Below, piece by piece: positions 45,716 to 56,064 of a DNA stretch of 64,000 nucleotides (position 1 is its first letter; every line of letters starts with the position of its first letter). Source of the stretch: Sulfuritalea sp. (lineage in GTDB: Bacteria > Pseudomonadota > Gammaproteobacteria > Burkholderiales > Rhodocyclaceae); NCBI GenBank assembly GCA_016716965.1, contig JADJUP010000056.1, positions 124,001 to 188,000 of the forward strand, in the 5' to 3' direction. The notes under the pieces were generated by a model. It saw only the letters and a list, made by a program, of their open reading frames with translations. It was not told where the DNA came from and did no database searches. A program made the position numbers and the translations under genes.

Positions 45716-46966
45716 CTACAGGGCGATGTCCATGTCCATCAGCTCGGAGATTTCGTCACCGACCGCGGGTGCGTTGGCGGTCTCGCCGGCAATGAAGCCG
45801 TCGAGTGAGCCCGGCAACCGCAGGGCCATGCAGTTCGCCCGGTAGCGGGCGAGGCGGACCTGCGCCCAGGGCCAGAACAGACCCAGCGTGAGCACCATCA
45901 GCGCGAGGTTGCCGGCGATCAGCCGGAAGTAGGGGAGAACCTCCATGCTGCTGGAAAAGCTGATGCGTTCCAGCGTCACCTGGTTCCAGATCAGGTTGGT
46001 GGTGCGGACGCGGATATAGGGCATCAGGAACAGCATCAGCGCAACAGCGCCTGCGCCGACGATCACCGGAAGCACGACAGGTGCGACACCGCCAATCGCG
46101 GTCAGGATGCCGACACCGAACAGGATGCCGACGGCCAGGCCGACAGGCTGCAGGAAAACCCGGAAGAATTGCCCGGCCGTTGTCGCACACTGGAACTGCG
46201 AGCTGCCGTAGCGCAGGTTGTCGAGGACGAATTTCTTCTGCCGGTGGTAGAAGAGCGGAAACAGGATGCCGAAACTCACGGCCGAGAGCAGGCCATAGCC
46301 GACGAAGGTGGTCAGGGCCTGGCGGTAGTTGCCGTGGAAGGAGAAGCGCAGGCCGCGATAGCTGGTGTTGTGCGCGCGAAAGCGGAAAGCCCGCACCACC
46401 AGCCACGGCACGACCGGCAGCAGCGCCAGCATTGCAATCGCATACGCAATCGGCCCTGCGCTTTGCGCCGCCGACAGCGCGATCAGCAACACCACGGCCA
46501 GTATCCTGCCCTTGAGTATGGCCATCGGTTTGCCGTGGTAGCCGAAGCTCGAGTCGTCGAGCATCAGGTTGCCGTGAAAGAAGGTTTCGCGGCGCACTTT
46601 GGCCCATGCCGAATAGATGCCCAGGGTGAGCAGGGAGAGAAAGAGGTTGACGATCCAGATGCGAAAGTATGCGCCGCCGCCACCGGTAAAGGTGAAGCGG
46701 CAGGTTTCGCCCGCCGGATTGCCGCCCGACGGCGGATCGGCGGCCGGCGGCGGAGCCAGTGCGGCATCGTGGGCCCGCCTGGACACCGGATCACTGAGTG
46801 TCTTGTAGGCTGCGCGCAGCGCATCGAGGTGCTCGGGAGCCGGTCGGTTCGGCCCGTCAAGGCTGGCGCGCAAGGTGCCCAGGCGGCGCTGGTAGGCCAG
46901 GGTGATTTCATCCGGCGTGGCGTCGTGGGCGACGTCAAGAGTCTCGTAGCAGCTGCTTGCGTCCAT
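45716..46966 (-). CDS. DUF898 (YjgN-like) membrane protein with degenerate J-domain
   Basis: The 416-residue protein begins with a J-domain-like segment (about 1-70: CYETLDVAHDATPDEITLAYQRRL...HLDALRAAYKTLSDPVSRRAHD). It lacks the HPD motif needed to stimulate Hsp70. The rest is DUF898/YjgN: CRFTFTGGGGAYFRIWIVNLFLSLLTLGIYSAWAKVRRETFF and two repeats of four or more membrane helices ending in LTLGLFWPWAQVRLARYRA. The function of YjgN proteins is unknown. Co-transcription with the M48 protease suggests membrane-protein quality control (inference). Confidence 0.82.
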   Translation of the reverse strand: MDASSCYETLDVAHDATPDEITLAYQRRLGTLRASLDGPNRPAPEHLDALRAAYKTLSDPVSRRAHDAALAPPPAADPPSGGNPAGETCRFTFTGGGGAYFRIWIVNLFLSLLTLGIYSAWAKVRRETFFHGNLMLDDSSFGYHGKPMAILKGRILAVVLLIALSAAQSAGPIAYAIAMLALLPVVPWLVVRAFRFRAHNTSYRGLRFSFHGNYRQALTTFVGYGLLSAVSFGILFPLFYHRQKKFVLDNLRYGSSQFQCATTAGQFFRVFLQPVGLAVGILFGVGILTAIGGVAPVVLPVIVGAGAVALMLFLMPYIRVRTTNLIWNQVTLERISFSSSMEVLPYFRLIAGNLALMVLTLGLFWPWAQVRLARYRANCMALRLPGSLDGFIAGETANAPAVGDEISELMDMDIAL

Positions 46967-47045
46967 TCATGCCTCCGGGATTGTCGGTGCGCGGCGCAGA
47001 CACCCGGCGTCGGCAGGAAATAATGCCAGGCAGATTAACCGCAAT

Positions 47046-47459
47046 TCATTCCATTGGCAAGCTTGCGCGGCGCGTCGCCGCCGAATCGGGCGTTTCGCAT
47101 GCGCGGGCCTCGATCACGACCTGGGGCGCGATACCGGGCAGCAGGTCGGCCAGCGGCTGGCAAAGCGTCGCGGTGCAGAGCGTGTAGCCGCCGGCGTGCG
47201 GCGAATGCGAAAGGCGCAGCACGGATTGCGGCGGCAGTTGCGGCCGGTAGTGCCAGATGCCGTTCTTCAGTACCGCCCCGGCGGGTGGCTCCATGCCGGC
47301 GCCAGTGCCGCGGATGCGCGCCTCGGTAAGCACCAGGGCACCGGCCTCGATGCGCCAGTCCTCCTCCCAGCGGATCTTCTCGATGGAATGGATCCAGGTC
47401 AGGGTGAAGCTGTCGATGGCGAGGGCGGCGGCGACCGCGCCCGCGGCAAGGCAGAGCAT
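47046..47459 (-). CDS. DUF1850 protein of the TRAP-TAXI system
   Basis: The 137-residue protein has an N-terminal hydrophobic signal (MLCLAAGAVAAALAIDSF) and the DUF1850 core SFTLTWIHSIEKIRWEEDWRIEAGALVLTEARIRGTGAGMEPPAGAV. DUF1850 genes almost always accompany fused TRAP permeases of the TAXI type. A role in transport or assembly is inferred. It follows the permease by 5 bp. Confidence 0.8.
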   Translation of the reverse strand: MLCLAAGAVAAALAIDSFTLTWIHSIEKIRWEEDWRIEAGALVLTEARIRGTGAGMEPPAGAVLKNGIWHYRPQLPPQSVLRLSHSPHAGGYTLCTATLCQPLADLLPGIAPQVVIEARACETPDSAATRRASLPME

Positions 47460-47464
47460 CCGGC

Positions 47465-49567
<2,103 letters not shown>

Positions 49568-49735
49568 GGTGCGCGCGCCGGGTCACAACGTGAAGCACCG
49601 TGTTCGGAGCGACCGGTGACAGCCGAGCGTAGCGAGCTGACCAGTAGCCCCCCGCGAGGGGGGACGGGGGGGCGGGCCTTCAATTCGCCTTTAGCGTGTT
49701 TGATCATCAGCCGGTGGCCCTCACTGGCATGAGCG
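49568..49735. other. gap between TAXI receptor and TRAP permease genes
   Basis: 168 bp with a C6/G6 hairpin at 49648-49663 (loop GCGA). It could reduce transcription of the permease relative to the receptor, as is common where a binding protein is needed in excess. No T-run follows. Confidence 0.4.
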
Positions 49736-50683
49736 TTACTTGATCAGCCCGACTTCCTTGTAATACTTCTCGGCGCCCGGATGCAGCGGTGCGGGCGGGC
49801 TCTTGGCGGCATTTTCCTTCGTGATCGCCTTGGCTGCGCCATGCGCGGCCTGCAGGTCGGACAGGTTGTCGAAGATCGCCTTGGTCATCTTGTAGGCATT
49901 GTCGGCCGAGACGCCCTCGTGGCTGACGAGGAAGTTCTGGATCGCCACCGTGGCCGTCGCATCGGTCTGTCCGTTGTACGTATTTGCCGGCACGGTACCG
50001 GGCTGGTAGGCGGGCTCGCCGATCTTGGCCACCACGTCGGCGGGAACCGGGACGAGGACGATCTTGACCGCGGTGGCGAGGTCGCGGATTGCGGCGACGC
50101 CGAGGCCTGCCGAAATCAGCGTGGCGTCGAGCTGGCGGTTCTTCATCAACTCCACCGACTCGCCGAAGGGCAGGTATTCGACCTTGGCGAAATCCTTGTA
50201 GCTCATGCCGGCGCCCTTGAAGATGGCGCGAGCATTGAGCTCGGTGCCCGATTTCGGCGCGCCGACCGCGACGCGCTTGCCCTTCAGGTCGGCCAGGGTC
50301 CTGATGCCGGAATCGGCGGCGGCGACGATCTGGATGTAGTTGGGATAGATCCCGGCGATGGTGCGCAGCTTCGTCAGCGGCGCCTTGAAGCCGGCTTCGG
50401 CGTCGCCCTTCCATGCATCGCCCAGCGCGTCGCCCAGGGTGAAGGCGATTTCGCCGCGCCCGGCCTGCAGCAGGTTGAGGTTCTCGGCGCTGGCCTTGGT
50501 CACCTGTGCCGAGGTCTTGGCGCCGGGCATGGCCTTGCCATACACCTGGGACAGCGCGACGCCGAGCGGGTAATACACGCCCGAGGTGCCGCCGGTGAGG
50601 ACGGTGACGAATACTTCGGCGTGGGCTGTGGCGGCAAGGGCCAGCGTTGCGGCGGCCAGCAGCAGGGTACGGGCTTTCTTCAT
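49736..50683 (-). CDS. TAXI family TRAP solute-binding protein
   Basis: The 315-residue periplasmic receptor has a signal peptide (1-22, RTLLLAAATLALAATAHA). TAXI family signatures follow: TGGTSGVYYPLGVALSQVYG (about 30-49), LLQAGRGEIAFTLGDALG, and LKGKRVAVGAPKSGTELNARAIFKGAG. The substrates of TAXI receptors are little known; glutamate-like and other organic acids have been reported for relatives. GGAGGA lies before the ATG. It is the first gene of the transporter set. Confidence 0.92.
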   Translation of the reverse strand: MKKARTLLLAAATLALAATAHAEVFVTVLTGGTSGVYYPLGVALSQVYGKAMPGAKTSAQVTKASAENLNLLQAGRGEIAFTLGDALGDAWKGDAEAGFKAPLTKLRTIAGIYPNYIQIVAAADSGIRTLADLKGKRVAVGAPKSGTELNARAIFKGAGMSYKDFAKVEYLPFGESVELMKNRQLDATLISAGLGVAAIRDLATAVKIVLVPVPADVVAKIGEPAYQPGTVPANTYNGQTDATATVAIQNFLVSHEGVSADNAYKMTKAIFDNLSDLQAAHGAAKAITKENAAKSPPAPLHPGAEKYYKEVGLIK

Positions 50684-50827
50684 GGTTGCATCCTCCGGAT
50701 ATCTGTTTTATTGAAAGCTCAAGCTTACAACACTCCGCTTTCACCGATGGCAAAAATGCGCGGCGGCCGGCGCCGCACACGCGGTAACATTGCGGTGTCC
50801 GCTATTTGCCTTTTCCTTCCGCCCAGC
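50684..50827. other. divergent intergenic region, TAXI receptor / SulP gene
   Basis: 144 bp between divergent genes. AT-rich bases lie near 50705-50730, including AAGCTCAAGCTT, which would suit promoter elements for the receptor gene. No confident -35/-10 pair was found on either strand. Confidence 0.3.
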
Positions 50828-53029
50828 ATGAAACTGCCAACACTGGAAAACCCATCGGGTGATTTCTGGGGGGGCTTTGCCGCCATGCTGGTGGCATTAC
50901 CCTCGGCGATCGCCTTTGGCGTCACCATCTACTCGGTGCTTGGTGGCGCCTATGTGGCTGTCGGCGCCCTGGCCGGCATCCTCGGCGCGACCGCGATCGG
51001 CATCGTCGCATCGACTTTCGGCGGCACCAACCGGCTGATATCGGCGCCCTGCGCCCCGGCCGCCGCGGTGGTCTCGGCATTCGCCATCGAGGCGATGCAT
51101 GGCGGCACACCGGTGGATACCACGCTCCTGCTGCTGACCCTGCTCGGCCTGCTCGCCGGCCTGATGCAGGTGCTGTTCGGCGTGCTGCGCCTGGGATTGC
51201 TGATCAAGTACATGCCCTACACCGTGGTCAGCGGCTACCTGTCCGGGGTCGGCCTGATCATCATCGGCAGCCAGGTGCCGAAGCTGCTCGGCACGCCCAA
51301 GGGGCTCGGTTTCTGGGCCGCGCTGGCGGCGCCCGAGCACTGGCGCTGGCAGGGCATCCTGGTCGGCGTCGCGACCATTGCGGTGATGCTCGCGGCGCCG
51401 CGCGTGATCAAGGCCGTACCCGGCGCGGTGCTCGGCCTGATTGCCGGCGTGGCGGTGTACTTCGGGCTGGCACTGTTCGATCCGGTGTTGCTGAACCTGC
51501 AAGGCAATGCGCTGGTGGTCGGCGCCCTCGATGGCGGCGGCGACGGCAGCTTTTTCGCGGGACTCAGGGAGCGCTGGTCCTCGCTCTCCGACATCGGTCC
51601 GCGGCAGATATGGACGCTGATGATCCCGGCGCTGACGCTGGCCGTGCTGCTGTCGATCGACACCCTGAAGACCTGCGTGGTGCTCGACGCGCTGACGCGT
51701 TCGCGCCACGACTCCAACCGCGAGTTGATCGGCCAGGGCCTGGGCAACCTTGCCGCCGGGGCGATCGGCGGCGTCCCGGGCGCGGGCACCATGGGCGCCA
51801 CCCTGGTCAATATTTCCGGCGGCGCCAGCACGCGGCTTTCAGGGCTGATCGAAGGCGTACTCTCCCTCATCGCCTTCCTGCTGCTGGCCAATCTCATTTC
51901 CTGGGTGCCGGTGGCGGGCCTTGCCGGAATCCTGATCGTGATCGGCGTGCGCATGATCGACCGCAACAGCCTGACCTTCCTCAAGTCGCGCTCGACCATT
52001 CTCGATTTTGCGGTCATCGTTGCGGTGATCGGCACGGCGCTCACGGTGAGCCTGATCGCCGCCTCCGGAGTCGGCATCGTACTCGCCGTGGTGCTGTTCA
52101 TCCGCGAGCAGATCGGCGGTTCCATCATTCGCCGCAAGCTCCTGGGCAATGAAACCTTCTCCAAGCGCGTGCGCACCCACGCCGAAATGGAAATCCTCAC
52201 CGCCAAGGGCGACCGCGCCGCCATCGTCGAACTGCAGGGCAGCCTGTTCTTCGGCACCGCGGACCAGCTCTACCGGGCGCTGGAGCCAGACCTCAAGATG
52301 CGCGACTTCCTGATCCTCGACCTGCGCCGCATCCAGACCGTCGACGTCACTGCGGCCCACCTGCTGGAACAGATCAAGGACATGCTGGCCGAGCGCCACG
52401 GCTTTCTGATCTTCAGCCAGATCCCCGACAACCTTCCTTCGGGGCGCGACCTGCAGGAATACTTCGACCAGGTCGGTCTGCTGCATGCCGATAGCCCGGT
52501 GAAAGTCTTCCCGACCCAGGACGACGCGCTGGAGTGGGTCGAGGACCGCATCATCCACGACGCCGCGCTGCTGAAGGACGAGGAGATCGCGCTCGAGTTG
52601 CACGAGGTGGAAATTTTCGCCGGACGCAAGCAGGAGACGCTGGCGGCGCTGGAACAATGCATGGAAAAGCGCCACGTCGCGGCCGGCGAAAAGATCTTCT
52701 CGCGCGGCGATTCGGGTGACGAGTTGTTCCTGATCCGGCGCGGCGCGGTGCGCATCATCCTGCCGCTATCGGACCGGCAGTCGCACCACCTTGGCACCTT
52801 CGGCCGCGGCGCCTTCTTCGGCGAGATGGCCTTCCTCGATGGCGATCCGCGCTCTGCAAACGCGGTGGCCTTCACCGATTGCGAACTCTATGTGCTTTCG
52901 CGCCACGCCTTCGACAAGCTGGCCGACGAACATCGCAAGCTCGGCCTGCGCCTGATGGAAGGCATCGCCAGCGTGCTCGCCAGCCGCCTGCGCTATACCA
53001 ATGCCGAGTTGCGGGTGCTGGAGAGCTGA
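50828..53029 (+). CDS. SulP anion transporter fused to STAS and cyclic-nucleotide-binding domains
   Basis: The 733-residue protein begins with a SulP/SLC26 transporter (about 10-400): GFAAMLVALPSAIAFGVTIYSVLG, NRLISAPCAPAAAVVSAF and IPALTLAVLLSIDTLKTCVVLD. A STAS domain (about 455-560) and a CNB domain (about 610-730) follow, the last with FGRGAFFGEMAFLDGDPRSANAVAF. SulP-STAS proteins move sulfate, bicarbonate or dicarboxylates. The C-terminal CNB could let cNMP or another nucleotide gate transport. The start is MKLPTLENPSGDFWGG. Confidence 0.88.
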   Translation: MKLPTLENPSGDFWGGFAAMLVALPSAIAFGVTIYSVLGGAYVAVGALAGILGATAIGIVASTFGGTNRLISAPCAPAAAVVSAFAIEAMHGGTPVDTTLLLLTLLGLLAGLMQVLFGVLRLGLLIKYMPYTVVSGYLSGVGLIIIGSQVPKLLGTPKGLGFWAALAAPEHWRWQGILVGVATIAVMLAAPRVIKAVPGAVLGLIAGVAVYFGLALFDPVLLNLQGNALVVGALDGGGDGSFFAGLRERWSSLSDIGPRQIWTLMIPALTLAVLLSIDTLKTCVVLDALTRSRHDSNRELIGQGLGNLAAGAIGGVPGAGTMGATLVNISGGASTRLSGLIEGVLSLIAFLLLANLISWVPVAGLAGILIVIGVRMIDRNSLTFLKSRSTILDFAVIVAVIGTALTVSLIAASGVGIVLAVVLFIREQIGGSIIRRKLLGNETFSKRVRTHAEMEILTAKGDRAAIVELQGSLFFGTADQLYRALEPDLKMRDFLILDLRRIQTVDVTAAHLLEQIKDMLAERHGFLIFSQIPDNLPSGRDLQEYFDQVGLLHADSPVKVFPTQDDALEWVEDRIIHDAALLKDEEIALELHEVEIFAGRKQETLAALEQCMEKRHVAAGEKIFSRGDSGDELFLIRRGAVRIILPLSDRQSHHLGTFGRGAFFGEMAFLDGDPRSANAVAFTDCELYVLSRHAFDKLADEHRKLGLRLMEGIASVLASRLRYTNAELRVLES

Positions 53030-53036
53030 CGGGCGT

Positions 53037-53173
53037 GGGCCTGTTCTCATTTAGGCGCGACGCGGCCGGGGCGGCGGGGGTGAGGGCAATGGTTGCGATT
53101 GCCCGCGGCGGCGTCGCGGGTCGGTGGGGCCCCGGGCCAGAATCACGCGCACCCGCCAAATGAGAACAGGCCC
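53037..53173. mobile_element. 137-bp MITE-like element with 16-bp terminal inverted repeats
   Basis: GGGCCTGTTCTCATTT (53037-53052) and AAATGAGAACAGGCCC (53158-53173) are perfect inverted repeats. Inside, GCGACGC / GCGTCGC and GGGCAAT / ATTGCCC pair, so the whole element can fold. It carries no transposase. It sits in the 3' end of the HDOD gene, whose TAA stop lies at its left edge. Confidence 0.7.
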
Positions 53174-54043
53174 CGCCCATCCGCTGTCGAGGATGTTGCT
53201 GGCGCCGGCATGCAGCCCGTCCAGTTGGTCCTCGCCGATGCCGAGCACTTCGAGCCGATCCGCTCCGGTCAGGTTCCAACCGTGGTCCGCGCCGCCGGTG
53301 AGGTCGGCGTGGAGCTTTTCTGCCAGTTGTCCGAGCGCGATCAGGCGGCGCGTGCCGGCGGCGAGGCCAGGCATGTTTGGCGGAAAGATACTGACGGCGT
53401 GATGGTGAAGGATGGCCTGCACGTGGATCTCAGGCAGGAACCAGCTCTCGGCCATGACAGAGCCCACCTGGGCGTGGCTCAGTTCATGCCGTTCGATTTC
53501 GATCTCGGCATATGAGCGGTCCGACTCGCGACTCGAGGTATAGGTTTCTTCGTAACCGGGAAGGGAATGCAGCAGCACCGGTATGCCACAATCATGGAAC
53601 AGGGCGTAGGTGTAGGCGTCCTCCGAGCGGATACCGTCGCGAATGCCGAGTTCGCGGGTCAGCCAGCCGCAGATGAAGGCGGTGCCCGACGAGGTTTCCC
53701 AGAAGCCTTTCATCGCCGGCGATTCGGGCAGGACCGTGCGCAGCGAGAGTCCGGCGAGCGTGCGCAGCACGTTGATCAGGCCCAGCATGGTGAGGGCATC
53801 GCGCACCGTGGTGGCCTTGCTGCGATAGCCGAAGGCGGGCGCGTTGGCGGTCTTGATCAGGCCCGCGGCAAGGCCGACGTCGGCGACGATCAGGTTGGCC
53901 AGGCGGCGAAAATCCGGATCGTGGGACTGCATTTCCGCCATTACCTTGTCGAGCACGGCCGGGCGCGGCGGGATCTCGATGCCGGCCAGTGTCTTCGCAA
54001 GGGATTTCTCGATTTCGCTTTGGGGCGATGCGCTGTCCGTCAT
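53051..54043 (-). CDS. HDOD domain protein
   Basis: The 330-residue HDOD signalling protein carries the HDOD core (about 20-220), with IPPRPAVLDKVMAEMQSHDPDFRRLANLIVADVGLAAGLIKTANAPAFG and LFHDCGIPVLLHSLPGY. HDOD proteins lack a full HD catalytic set and act as regulators. Translation runs about 43 residues beyond the expected end (near LHAGASNILDSG) into the 137-bp element. The tail GWAGPVLIW...PPPPRPRRA is Pro/Arg-rich and the stop is inside the element. Upstream is a 68-bp gap to the CoA-transferase. Confidence 0.82.
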   Translation of the reverse strand: MTDSASPQSEIEKSLAKTLAGIEIPPRPAVLDKVMAEMQSHDPDFRRLANLIVADVGLAAGLIKTANAPAFGYRSKATTVRDALTMLGLINVLRTLAGLSLRTVLPESPAMKGFWETSSGTAFICGWLTRELGIRDGIRSEDAYTYALFHDCGIPVLLHSLPGYEETYTSSRESDRSYAEIEIERHELSHAQVGSVMAESWFLPEIHVQAILHHHAVSIFPPNMPGLAAGTRRLIALGQLAEKLHADLTGGADHGWNLTGADRLEVLGIGEDQLDGLHAGASNILDSGWAGPVLIWRVRVILARGPTDPRRRRGQSQPLPSPPPPRPRRA

Positions 54044-54111
54044 GTCGATTCCAGATGCTGAAGTTGGCGAGAGTGTAAGACTTTTTCGATGACCTGATGC
54101 TGAGCGCGAGA

Positions 54112-55335
54112 CTAGACGATCCCCCTGGCTTGCAACGCCGCGATCTCTGCTTCGTTGCGGCCCAGTTCCTTCAGCACTGCCTCCGTGTCCTGTCCCAGCA
54201 GCGGCGGCGCCCGCCCGTGATCGATCGGCGTCGCCGAGAAATGGATCGGGTTGGCGACCTGCGGTGCAGTGCCTCCTGCCGCATGCGGCAGATCGATGCG
54301 CAGGCCGCGATGCATCACCTGCGGGTCGGCGAAGACGCCGGCCAGGTCGTTGATCGGGCCGCAGGGCACGGCGGCATTCTCCAGCGCGGAGATCCATTCC
54401 GCCGTGGTTTTCATCACCGTCGCCCGGCGTAGCAGGGGCAGCAGTTCGGCGCGATGCTTCACCCGCGCGGCATTGCTGGCGAAGCGTTCGTCGCGCGCCC
54501 AGTCGGCATGTCCGGCGATATCGCAGAAACGTGCGAACTGGCCGTCGTTGCCGATGGCCAGGATCATGTCGCCGTCGGCCGTGGGGAAGTCCTGGTACGG
54601 GACGATGTTGGGATGGCCGTTGCCCATGCGTCGCGGAGCCGAGCCCGAGACGAGATAGTTCATGGCCTGGTTGGCGAGGCAGGCCACCTGCACGTCGAGC
54701 AGGGCGAGGTCGATGTGCTGGCCCAGCCCGGTTCTTTCCCGATGCAGCAACGCCGCCAGGATCGCGTTGCCCGCATACAGGCCGGTGAGGATGTCGGTCA
54801 GCGCGACGCCGACCTTCTGCGGCCCGGCACCTTCCTCGCCTTCTGCGCGGCCGGTGACGCTCATCAGCCCGCCCATGCCCTGGATCAGAAAGTCGTAGCC
54901 GGCGCGCGCGGCGTAAGGTCCGTCCTGCCCGAAGCCGGTGATCGAGCAATACACGAGGCGCGGATTGAGCGCGGCGAGGCTGGCGTAATCAAGGCCATAG
55001 GCCGCGAGGCCGCCGACCTTGAAGTTTTCCAGCACCACGTCGGCCTTTGCCGCCAGTTCGCGCAGGATGGCCTGGCCATCGGGCTGCGTCATGTCCACGG
55101 TCAGCGAGCGCTTGTTGCGGTTGGTGCACAGGAAGTAGGCGGCATCCGTGGTCGGTGCGCCAGACCCGTCGGCCAGCCAGGGAGGCCCCCAGCCGCGCGT
55201 GTCGTCGCCGCTGCCGGGCTTTTCGACCTTGATTACCTCGGCGCCGAGGTCGCCCAGCAACTGCGAGGCCCAAGGCCCCGCCAGCACGCGCGAGAGGTCG
55301 AGGACCTTGAGTCCGGCGAGGGCGCCTGCCGCCAT
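54112..55335 (-). CDS. CaiB/BaiF family type III CoA-transferase
   Basis: The 407-residue enzyme transfers CoA between acyl-CoA and carboxylic acids. The family segments are LAGLKVLDLSRVLAGPWASQLLGDLGAEVIKVEKPGSGDDTRGWGPPW (about 6-53), RNKRSLTVDMTQPDG and YDFLIQGMGGLMSVTGR. The active-site Asp is in ALTDILTGLYAGNAI. The acyl substrate cannot be told. Its ATG overlaps the stop of the chalcone-isomerase-like gene upstream. Confidence 0.88.
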   Translation of the reverse strand: MAAGALAGLKVLDLSRVLAGPWASQLLGDLGAEVIKVEKPGSGDDTRGWGPPWLADGSGAPTTDAAYFLCTNRNKRSLTVDMTQPDGQAILRELAAKADVVLENFKVGGLAAYGLDYASLAALNPRLVYCSITGFGQDGPYAARAGYDFLIQGMGGLMSVTGRAEGEEGAGPQKVGVALTDILTGLYAGNAILAALLHRERTGLGQHIDLALLDVQVACLANQAMNYLVSGSAPRRMGNGHPNIVPYQDFPTADGDMILAIGNDGQFARFCDIAGHADWARDERFASNAARVKHRAELLPLLRRATVMKTTAEWISALENAAVPCGPINDLAGVFADPQVMHRGLRIDLPHAAGGTAPQVANPIHFSATPIDHGRAPPLLGQDTEAVLKELGRNEAEIAALQARGIV

Positions 55336-55978
55336 CAGGAGGTCTTGCCCAGAAGGCCTTCCTTCAGATCGCCCTGAACAGGTTGCTCGCCAAGCCAGAT
55401 CTTCAGCACGGCGCGAAAGAAGTCCTCACCAGGTATGTCCTCGCCCTTCTTCTCGTCGTTGATGGTCAGGCGGGTCACGCCGCCGCCAACTTCGGGCAGC
55501 CAGTCGAAATGAATCACCGCGCCCTTTGGCGTGTTGGTGATCACAAGCATCGTTGCCTTTAGCGCCTCGATGCGCGCATTCAGGGAGCCACTTCCTGTTC
55601 GCTGTGATTCTTGCGGATGCCGCTGGGCAAGGCGTCGGCGAAAGTTTCACCGGAGGTGTCGCGCAACAGGACGATGCGCACGCGCTTGGGCCCCTTCATG
55701 GAAATCGCTTCGGTCGCTGCAGCGGCCTTCTGTGGCAGGTAGAGGGCCATCGCATAGGCCTTGATGAAAAGTACGCCGCGCACGCCGGCGCCATTGATCA
55801 CCGTGTCGCCAGCGCCGACTTTTAACTTGTCTTCGAACTTTACGCCGGCCACTTCGAGCGCGGCCAGTGCCGGCAGGGATAGGGCCATGAACAATGCGGC
55901 GGCAAGCTTCTTAGCTCCGGCCGCTGTGCTTAACGCCGATAGTGCCGACGCTAGCCTGCACTGAAACTTCGTTTTCAT
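55335..55978 (-). pseudogene. chalcone-isomerase-like protein, one frameshift
   Basis: The family is secreted and of unclear role in bacteria. The N-terminal part has a signal peptide (AAALFMALSLPALAA), then ALEVAGVKFEDKLKVGAGDTVINGAGVRGVLFIKAYAMALYLPQKA. It ends in NHSEQEVAP and TGA at 55584-55586. The C-terminal part continues in another frame as LNARIEALKATMLVITNTPKGAVIHFDWLPE and GEDIPGEDFFRAVLKIWLGEQPVQ. One missing C in CCC (CCCC expected) explains the break. It overlaps the CoA-transferase by TGATG. Confidence 0.8.
55801..55823 (-). repeat. 17-copy motif, copy 16 (chalcone-isomerase-like gene)
   Basis: Antisense to the gene, read as LKVGAGDTVING; consensus except for the first base. 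Confidence 0.75.
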
Positions 55979-56064
55979 CTGGATGCTCCTGTGGGTGTCG
56001 ATCTCGCCATGATACCGCCGATGCAGTCATGCTATGTTTGACAATCCTCGTAGTGGAGATTGAC

